The notes below the pieces were generated by a model. That model saw only the letters and a program-made list of their open reading frames with translations, was not told the origin of the DNA and did no database searches. DNA of 11,682 bases, taken from Bacillota bacterium (GTDB lineage Bacteria > Bacillota > Clostridia > Oscillospirales > Acutalibacteraceae). This document shows positions 6,803-11,682 of the stretch, one piece after another. The stretch is taken from positions 1 to 11,682 of the forward strand of contig JAEZRH010000149.1 of the NCBI GenBank assembly GCA_023412845.1, read 5' to 3'. The position numbers and the translations under genes are program-made. How positions within the stretch are numbered: the first letter of the stretch is position 1; every line of letters begins with the position of its first letter.

Positions 6803-6843
6803 AAAAGACGCGGCGCAGGTTTTCATCCTGCGCCGCGTCTTTT
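6803..6843. terminator. bidirectional intrinsic terminator
   Basis: A perfect 17-bp inverted repeat pairs AAAAGACGCGGCGCAGG (6803-6819) with CCTGCGCCGCGTCTTTT (6827-6843) around a 7-nt loop. The A tract at one end and T tract at the other let it stop transcription from both sides. It sits exactly between the convergent Dabb (+) and cytidylate-kinase-like (-) genes. Confidence 0.93.
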
Positions 6844-6855
6844 ATGGAAATGCCG

Positions 6856-7515
6856 TTATTTTGTCTCCTCCGCCTGTGCTTTCGGCGTCTCAATGCCGAG
6901 CTTGAAGCAGGTGTAAGCCTCGATGACCTTTGCGCATCTGTCGCGTCCGACGCGATGGCTGTTGATGATAAGGTCGTAATTCACGGGGCTTCTCCAATCC
7001 TGCCCGCCGGTATAGAATTTATAATAGTCGGAACGGTATTTATCTGTTTTGACAATCAGCTTCGCCGCCTGCTTTTCCGTTACCTCCATCTTGTCGCGGA
7101 TGGATGCGACACAGGCCTCGCGGGGAGCTTCGATGTAGATGCTGACCACGTTGGGGTAGTCGCGCAGAATCAAATCCGCGCATTTGCCGATGATGACGCA
7201 CGACTGCGTTTTGGCGAGTGTGCGGATAATCTGGGCCTGGATGTTGAACAGGTTGGTATCCGAAACGAAATCGTGGTCGGAAGGCTTCAGAACGTTGGAG
7301 TACGGAACCTGGGTCAGACGCTTTATGATCAGGCTTCCCCTCAGTTTCTCGTCGACTTCGGCAAACAGGGTCTCGTTGATGCCGCTGTATTCCGAAGCCA
7401 TCTCCAAAAGCTGCTGTTCATAGCAGGGAATGCCGAAATCCTTTGCAACCTGTGTGCCGATGGTTTTTCCGCCGCTTCCGAATCCGCGGGCAATGGTGAT
7501 CACAAAAGGTTCCAT
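6856..7515 (-). CDS. cytidylate kinase-like family protein
   Basis: A 219-residue P-loop protein of the cytidylate-kinase-like family (Cytidylate_kin2 type). The N-terminal ITIARGFGSGGKTIG carries the nucleotide-binding loop G11-x4-G16-K17-T18. The LIDs and base-binding parts are diverged from true CMP kinase. RDKMEVTEKQAAKLI and DKYRSDYYKFYTGGQDW (central and C-terminal) are typical of this family, as is YDLIINSHRVG. The phosphate acceptor is unknown; housekeeping CMP kinase is probably encoded elsewhere. The start at 7515 is chosen because GGAG (7527-7530, minus strand) lies 11 nt upstream. An ATG at 7539 has no ribosome-binding site and would place GGAG inside the coding region. It has its own promoter, about 200 nt upstream, and shares a bidirectional terminator with the Dabb gene. 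Confidence 0.88.
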   Translation of the reverse strand: MEPFVITIARGFGSGGKTIGTQVAKDFGIPCYEQQLLEMASEYSGINETLFAEVDEKLRGSLIIKRLTQVPYSNVLKPSDHDFVSDTNLFNIQAQIIRTLAKTQSCVIIGKCADLILRDYPNVVSIYIEAPREACVASIRDKMEVTEKQAAKLIVKTDKYRSDYYKFYTGGQDWRSPVNYDLIINSHRVGRDRCAKVIEAYTCFKLGIETPKAQAEETK

Positions 7516-7552
7516 CGATTTGTCAGCTCCTTTTTTCATAAGTACGAAGGAA

Positions 7553-7570
7553 CAGCGGCGCGCGCCGCTG
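7553..7570. repeat. perfect 18-bp palindrome in the kinase-like gene leader
   Basis: Bases 7553-7570 read CAGCGGCGCGCGCCGCTG and are identical on both strands. The site is about 38 nt before the start codon, within the transcribed leader. It could be a protein-binding site or part of an RNA structure; as a hairpin the central bases would form the loop. Function is inference. Confidence 0.6.
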
Positions 7571-7716
7571 GCATAGCCGGTTTTGCCCCGCCATGCAGCA
7601 GGGCGAAAAGTTTAAATTTCCCTGGCGGGAGGTTTTGGAGAGCTTCCGCAGGTGTGCTGGGTACTGTGTGCCCGCCCTGCGCCTTCGAAATACGCTTTAC
7701 GTCTTTCCGCACGCTT

Positions 7717-7745
7717 AGTTTAACATAGAAAATCAAGACTGGCAA
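7717..7745 (-). promoter_or_regulatory. probable promoter of the kinase-like gene
   Basis: On the minus strand, TTGCCA (7740-7745) and TAAACT (7717-7722) are separated by 17 nt. Each matches four of six consensus bases. Transcription would start near 7710 and give an untranslated leader of about 195 nt. I recognise no riboswitch class in that leader. Confidence 0.55.
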
Positions 7746-7951
7746 GACTGCGCGGCCCGGGCGGGGCTTTGAAAATGCCCGAAAATCAGGTCGAAATGTT
7801 TATCAAAACGAAATGTTTCCGCACTGGCGACGCTAAATTTATCGATAGATAAGAAAAAATGAACGTTTTCCTAAAATAGTAATGCGCAGGAAATGATTTC
7901 CTTATAAAGCAATTTTTTCAGGCGGACGCGGCGGATTCATTTAAAACAGGC
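7746..7951. other. non-coding, AT-rich gap with short repeats
   Basis: No gene is supported between the kinase-like promoter and the D-amino-acid aminotransferase stop. The gap holds a direct repeat of CGAAATGTTT at 7792-7801 and 7809-7818. It also has TTATC-GATA-GATAA, and the symmetric GGAAAT-G-ATTTCC at 7889-7901. No strong hairpin-plus-T-tract terminator for the upstream minus-strand operon was found; a weak candidate lies near the A/T-rich stretch at 7850-7872. The decamers may be regulator-binding sites for the divergent region, which is inference. Confidence 0.4.
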
Positions 7952-8821
7952 TCATTTTGCGTAGTCGCGGAACCTGATTTTGGTATACTTTTCGAACTGG
8001 CGGACGGCGGCGTCCTGCAGCTTTACGAGCAGCTCCGGGGCGTGTCCCCCCACCTTTTTGCCGTCGATCTCGTCAAATGCGTTGCACAGGGTGCCGGAAC
8101 TGTGATAGACGACTTCGTCGGCGTCCATCATCTCCTGGACGGTGAAGGCGGTCTGGTCGACGGGGATGCCCTCCTGCGCGGCGAGCGCGACCAGATGCCT
8201 GCGTGCGGTCCCCGGAAGAATCAGGTTGCTCAGCGGCGCGGTGCGGAAAACGCCGTCTTTCAGAATGGAAACGTTGCTGTGCGCGCATTCGGTGACGACG
8301 AATCCCCGGTGAAAGATCGCTTCGTCGCACCCGGCCTCTTTGGCCTTCTGCGAAGCCATGACGTTCGGAATCAGGTTCAGTGTTTTGATGTCGCAGTGGA
8401 AAAAGCGCGAATCCTCCACCGTAATGGCTCGGAACCTCTGGCGGATCGGCGTGAGCGGTTCGGGCGTTACCATGATCATCAGGTTTGCGGGCACGCCGCT
8501 TTCGGGGAAGACATGGTTGCGAAAACCGGTTCCGCGCGAGGCCTGCCAGTAGACCTGCAGGCTTTCGGAATCGTCGACTTTGTCCACCGTCTGCTGAAGC
8601 GTGCGCGTAAGCTCCGCGCGGTCCATCGCAAACGGGATTTTAAGCTTTCCGAGACTGCGGTAGAAGCGGTCGAGGTGGTCGTCGATCGCAAACAGAATAT
8701 GGTTCACGGCGTATGTGACATCGTAAACGCCGTCGCCGAAATAGACGGCGCGGTCCCCCATGGGGACGTGCATGTTTTCTATGGGGCCGGATTCCCCGTT
8801 GTAATATCCGATGCTCTTCAT
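7952..8821 (-). CDS. dat: D-amino-acid aminotransferase (D-alanine transaminase)
   Basis: A fold-type IV PLP enzyme that exchanges the amino group between D-amino acids and keto acids, typically D-alanine plus 2-oxoglutarate giving pyruvate and D-glutamate, in the cytoplasm. The 289 residues match the Bacillus enzyme along their length. FGDGVYD contains Y33. RGTGFRNHVFPE holds R101 and H103, which correspond to the carboxylate-trapping Arg and His that distinguish D-AATs from branched-chain enzymes. CDIKTLNLI has the PLP lysine K146, and VTECAHSN has E178, which holds the PLP ring nitrogen. The start has AAGGGG about 6 nt upstream. It is the last gene of a probable four-gene operon, 34 nt after the ABC ATPase. 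D-glutamate supply for peptidoglycan or use of environmental D-amino acids are the likely roles. 4-amino-4-deoxychorismate lyase, the nearest alternative, is less likely given the Arg/His pair. Confidence 0.9.
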   Translation of the reverse strand: MKSIGYYNGESGPIENMHVPMGDRAVYFGDGVYDVTYAVNHILFAIDDHLDRFYRSLGKLKIPFAMDRAELTRTLQQTVDKVDDSESLQVYWQASRGTGFRNHVFPESGVPANLMIMVTPEPLTPIRQRFRAITVEDSRFFHCDIKTLNLIPNVMASQKAKEAGCDEAIFHRGFVVTECAHSNVSILKDGVFRTAPLSNLILPGTARRHLVALAAQEGIPVDQTAFTVQEMMDADEVVYHSSGTLCNAFDEIDGKKVGGHAPELLVKLQDAAVRQFEKYTKIRFRDYAK

Positions 8822-8855
8822 TTTTTTCCCCTTGTGTTTGTTTTTTCGCCGTTTG

Positions 8856-9602
8856 TCAGCGATTGATGAAACGGGACAGGAATTCTTTTGTCCGCTCGTT
8901 CTGCGGATTTTCGAAGATCTGCGCAGGGGAGCCTTCCTCCGCGATCACGCCCTGGTCCATGAAGATCACACGGGTGGAGACATCTTTTGCGAACGCCATT
9001 TCGTGAGTGACGATGATCATCGTCAGTCCCTCTTTTGCAAGGCTGCGCATGACCTCCAGCACTTCGCCGACCATCTGCGGGTCGAGCGCGCTCGTCGGCT
9101 CGTCGAAAAGGAGGACCTCCGGCTCCATGGCGAGGGCGCGCGCGATTGCAACGCGCTGCTGCTGCCCGCCGGAGAGCTGCGCCGGCTTGGCGTTGATATA
9201 TGGCGCCATGCCGACCTTCGTCAGGTATTTTATGGCGAGCTCGTGCGCCTCCTCCCTGCTTTTTTTCAGGACCTTCCTCGTGCCCGCCATGCAGTTCTGC
9301 AGGACCGTCATGTTGTGGAAGAGGTTGAACGACTGGAACACCATGCCCACGCGGGCGCGGTATGTATTCAGGCTGAACCCGGCGGCAAAGATGCTGTTGT
9401 CGTGGAACAGAATCTCGCCGGAAGTCGGGGTCTCAAGCAGATTGATGCAGCGCAGAAGGGTGGATTTTCCGGAGCCGGAAGCGCCGATGATGCAGATGAC
9501 GTTCTGAGGGTTCGTCTCAAAATCGATATCCTGCAGGACCTGATGATCTCCGAAGCACTTGCTCAGATGCTGCACCTTCAGAATGGGAGTGTCGGTTACC
9601 AT
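8856..9602 (-). CDS. polar amino acid ABC transporter, ATP-binding protein
   Basis: The ATPase of an amino-acid importer of the GlnQ/HisP class, 248 residues, cytoplasmic and bound to the permease. Walker A is GASGSGKST (40-48), the signature is LSGGQQQR (143-150), Walker B is VLLFDEPTSALDP (163-175) and the switch histidine is in VTHE (198-201). The spacing is typical, with no accessory domain. Its ATG overlaps the end of the permease gene by 7 nt, so translation is probably coupled; AGGAG lies 10 nt upstream inside the permease gene. The substrate is not determined by this subunit. The family usually carries glutamine, histidine, arginine, cystine or other polar amino acids. Confidence 0.96.
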   Translation of the reverse strand: MVTDTPILKVQHLSKCFGDHQVLQDIDFETNPQNVICIIGASGSGKSTLLRCINLLETPTSGEILFHDNSIFAAGFSLNTYRARVGMVFQSFNLFHNMTVLQNCMAGTRKVLKKSREEAHELAIKYLTKVGMAPYINAKPAQLSGGQQQRVAIARALAMEPEVLLFDEPTSALDPQMVGEVLEVMRSLAKEGLTMIIVTHEMAFAKDVSTRVIFMDQGVIAEEGSPAQIFENPQNERTKEFLSRFINR

Positions 9603-10399
9603 AAACGCATGACTCCTTTCGATTTCTTCTTGTCAGGCAGCGTCCCTGTTGGGTCCGCCATGGGGTCGACCAGCTGGTAGTAGCCGGAGCCGTCGATCTT
9701 GCGCTCGACCCAGCGCAGCAGGCGGGCGCATGCAAACGTCATGATGAAATACAGGATGCTGATCAGAAAATAGACCTCGAAATAGCGGTAATAGATTCCC
9801 GCAGCGGATTTGCCGTTGAAATACAGCTCCGTGACGGAGATCACGTTCAATACGGACGTGTCCTTGATGTTGATGATGAGGTTGTTGCCGATCTGCGGCA
9901 GAATATTGCGGATGGTCTGCGGCATGATGACACTGACCATCGTCTGCCAGTGCGTCATGCCGATGGCCTTGGCGGCCTCCGTCTGGCCGGCGTCGATGGA
10001 TTCGATGCCGCCGCGCACCGTTTCGGCCATGTACGCGCCGGTGTTGATGGAAACGACGAAAAAGCCTGCGAACATGGGCGACATGTTGATATTGAACACC
10101 TGCATGGAGCCGTAATAGACGACCATGGCCTGTACCATCATCGGCGTCCCGCGGAAGATTTCTATGTAGGCGAGCAGGATGAACTGCAGGAGTTTATAAA
10201 GGCCCTTGGTCACGGGATTGGCTTTGGGCCCGGGTTTCGGTATGGTCCTCAGCACGCCGACCAGTACGCCGATGACGCAGCCGAAAAGCGTGCCCACTAG
10301 GGCGAGAATAAGTGTGGTTTCGCAGCCTTCAAGGAAAAAGGAGAAATATTTATTAAACAAAAATATAACCCATTCCATGAATGTCGTAGGCGATGACAT
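9596..10399 (-). CDS. polar amino acid ABC transporter, permease protein
   Basis: The membrane subunit of a His/Glu/Gln/Arg-type importer, 267 residues with about five hydrophobic segments (near 12-24, 28-50, 71-97, 108-124 and 205-228). EIFRGTPMMVQ (80-90) is a family motif. The EAA loop that docks the ATPase is EAAKAIGMTHWQTMVSVIMP (141-160). A polar tail of about 35 residues after the last helix (ERKIDGSGYYQLVDP onward) is longer than in many homologues. GGAGG lies 8 nt before the start. It is 51 nt after the aminotransferase gene and overlaps the ATPase gene by 7 nt. No second permease is present, so it probably forms a homodimer. No solute-binding protein gene lies in the visible part of the operon. 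Confidence 0.95.
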   Translation of the reverse strand: MSSPTTFMEWVIFLFNKYFSFFLEGCETTLILALVGTLFGCVIGVLVGVLRTIPKPGPKANPVTKGLYKLLQFILLAYIEIFRGTPMMVQAMVVYYGSMQVFNINMSPMFAGFFVVSINTGAYMAETVRGGIESIDAGQTEAAKAIGMTHWQTMVSVIMPQTIRNILPQIGNNLIINIKDTSVLNVISVTELYFNGKSAAGIYYRYFEVYFLISILYFIMTFACARLLRWVERKIDGSGYYQLVDPMADPTGTLPDKKKSKGVMRLW

Positions 10400-10450
10400 A
10401 TGATTTCCCTCCGTTATTTTCTGGTGGATTCAGATCCCTTTTTAAAAAGC

Positions 10451-11533
10451 TCACGCCCGCAGCGCGACGGGATATTCGGTCAATACGGAATCGATCCTCG
10501 AGATTACTTCCTCCATCTGTTCTTCCGAGCCGATCGTCATGCGGATATACCCGCTGATGCGCGGCTGCCCGTAATGCCGGACCAGCACGCCTTTTTCTTT
10601 CATGCGCAGATAAAATTCCTTGGCCGGAAGATACGAAGGTTTGAAAAACAGGAAATTCGTATGCGATTTCAGCACTTCAAACCCGCGCCGCTGCAGGGCC
10701 TCCCGCGTTTTTTCCCGTGTGAGAACGATCTTTTCCACGCATTCCCGCATATAGGCGTCGTCCTTCAGCGCGGCGCAGCCCATGGCCTCCGACACGCTGT
10801 TGATGCTGTCGGGGTTGAAGGCGGCTTTCATGGTTGCGAGGTCGGCGATATTCTCCGCCGCCGAGACGGCGAAACCGATCCTTGCGCCCGCCAGGTTCCT
10901 GGATTTCGACATGGTCTGTACGACCATCAGGTTGTTATAGCGCCGGATGAGGGGGATGCAGCTTTCATTTTTATAGTCTACATAGGCTTCGTCGATGACG
11001 ACGAGGCGTTCCGGATTCGACGAGACGATGCGCTCTATTTCGTCGATGCCGAGCACGAGGCCGCTTGGCGCGTTGGGGTTTGCAAGCAGCACGTGCCGTT
11101 TGCAGCCGAAGTAATCTTCCGCGCGGATGCTGAAATCCTGCCTGACGGGCACCTCGCTGTAAGGAATACCGAAAAATTCGGAGAACGTCTTGTAGAAGGC
11201 GTAGGTCACGTCGGGAAAACAGAACCCATGCCCGCCGCTGCCGAAAGCCAGCATGCAGTAGGAAAGAATGACGTCGGAGCCGCTGTCCGCGAAGACCTCG
11301 TCGGGCGCCACGCCGCAATATTCCGCGACCGCCTTTGTCAGCGCCGTGCTTTTCGGATCGGAGTAAAAGTGCTGTTCCTCCAGCAGACCTGTCGAAACGG
11401 ACACAAGAACGGCCGGCGACGGCGGATACGGCGATTCGTTGGCGTTCAGCTTGACGATGCTTTTATTTTTGGAACGTTCGCCCAGATGGTATCCGTCCTT
11501 GTTCCGGAACCGCGCGCTTAAAAATCTGTCCAT
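10451..11533 (-). CDS. hisC: histidinol-phosphate aminotransferase family (class I/II) aminotransferase
   Basis: A fold-type I PLP aminotransferase, 360 residues. It would convert imidazole-acetol phosphate and glutamate to histidinol phosphate, or transaminate an aromatic or related amino acid. Visible landmarks are KLNANESPYPPSP (28-40), ANPNAPSG with N154, VIDEAYVDY with D181 and Y184, TMSKSRNLAGARIGFA with the PLP lysine K210, and VRHYGQPRISGYIRMTIG near the C-terminus. The segment DSGSDV (83-88) occupies the position where HisC proteins usually have GNGSDE; this is a departure near the cofactor phosphate site. No other his genes are in view. The start follows GGAG by 13 nt, a rather long gap. 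It heads an operon with an amino-acid importer and a D-amino-acid aminotransferase, which argues for a role in amino-acid utilisation rather than histidine synthesis. The symbol is tentative for that reason. Confidence 0.85.
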   Translation of the reverse strand: MDRFLSARFRNKDGYHLGERSKNKSIVKLNANESPYPPSPAVLVSVSTGLLEEQHFYSDPKSTALTKAVAEYCGVAPDEVFADSGSDVILSYCMLAFGSGGHGFCFPDVTYAFYKTFSEFFGIPYSEVPVRQDFSIRAEDYFGCKRHVLLANPNAPSGLVLGIDEIERIVSSNPERLVVIDEAYVDYKNESCIPLIRRYNNLMVVQTMSKSRNLAGARIGFAVSAAENIADLATMKAAFNPDSINSVSEAMGCAALKDDAYMRECVEKIVLTREKTREALQRRGFEVLKSHTNFLFFKPSYLPAKEFYLRMKEKGVLVRHYGQPRISGYIRMTIGSEEQMEEVISRIDSVLTEYPVALRA

Positions 11534-11682
11534 AATTTCATTTCTTCTCCTTCCCAGTGGTTATTGCAAAACAACAGAAATGATCCGGGCTGAAAACTTC
11601 AAAATCCCTGTCTCGAAATTTTCAGTTCCGAAATCAGAATATGCGGCCGGCAAGTTCACGGTTGACAAGATTTTCCGGAGGC
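11534..11682 (-). promoter_or_regulatory. upstream region of the aminotransferase-transporter operon
   Basis: No gene is seen in this stretch. On the minus strand TTGTCA (11663-11668) resembles a -35 box, but no good -10 box lies 16-18 nt from it. An inverted repeat CTGAAAA/TTTTCAG (11590-11596 with 11619-11625) encloses 22 nt and could be an operator or an RNA stem. The T-box core sequence seen upstream of ilvE is absent here. Confidence 0.35.

Noticed and set aside
7540..7710. Possible c-di-GMP (GEMM) riboswitch in the kinase-like gene leader
   Set aside because: A GGGCAAAACCGG stretch on the minus strand first suggested it, but the other conserved blocks and the tetraloop receptor arrangement are missing.
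6691..7728. A 345-codon plus-strand frame over the Dabb end, terminator and kinase-like gene
   Set aside because: It runs through the bidirectional terminator and antisense to a P-loop gene with clear motifs, and no domain is recognisable.
7536..7745. A 69-codon minus-strand frame in the kinase-like gene leader, considered as a leader peptide
   Set aside because: Its ATG lies within or upstream of the predicted promoter, it lacks a ribosome-binding site, and its sequence has no run of regulatory codons.
10400..11521. A 373-codon plus-strand frame opposite the hisC-like gene
   Set aside because: The minus-strand gene has the full set of class I/II aminotransferase motifs. The plus frame has none.
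1..11682. CRISPR arrays, tRNA or rRNA genes, IS elements
   Set aside because: No regularly spaced repeats, no cloverleaf pattern with CCA-type end, no rRNA sequence and no DDE transposase with terminal repeats were seen.

Overview
The window looks like part of a chromosome from a GC-rich member of the Bacillota, class Clostridia (probably an Oscillospiraceae-type anaerobe). The evidence is the purine-rich Shine-Dalgarno sites, TTG/ATG starts, an isoleucine-type T-box leader, a TndX-like large serine recombinase and a cytidylate-kinase-like protein of the kind common in Clostridia. No rRNA, tRNA, CRISPR array or insertion sequence was found. The species assignment is inference from gene content only.

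Layout. (1) Bases 1-2086: a possible right edge of a mobile element, with GC-rich palindromes, an AT-rich leader with two inverted repeats, a 50-codon ORF of unknown function and a full-length large serine recombinase (347-1933, +). The left part of any element would lie outside the window. (2) Bases 2087-3621: a compact regulatory and biosynthetic unit made of a strong sigma-A-type promoter, an Ile-type (AUC specifier) T-box with intrinsic terminator, ilvE, and a GNRA-loop terminator. (3) Bases 3690-6843: plus-strand genes for an EamA/DMT transporter (own promoter, TTG start), a Y-family DNA polymerase (dinB-like), a PPC/DUF296 protein and a Dabb-domain protein, closed by a 17-bp-stem bidirectional terminator. 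(4) Bases 6856-11533: minus-strand genes. A likely operon reads hisC-like aminotransferase, polar amino-acid ABC permease, ABC ATPase (overlapping by 7 nt) and D-amino-acid aminotransferase. After a 412-base gap holding a separate promoter comes a cytidylate-kinase-like gene.

How the genes work together. Amino-acid metabolism dominates. IlvE is predicted to be expressed when uncharged tRNA-Ile accumulates. The minus-strand operon pairs a polar amino-acid importer with an L-type fold-I aminotransferase and a D-type fold-IV aminotransferase. This suggests uptake of an amino acid followed by transamination, possibly linking L- and D-pools through a shared keto acid. No solute-binding protein for the importer is visible here. 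I see no clearly undescribed multi-gene defence or mobile system. The most unusual item is the operon combining the two aminotransferases with the importer, followed by the recombinase with its small upstream ORF.
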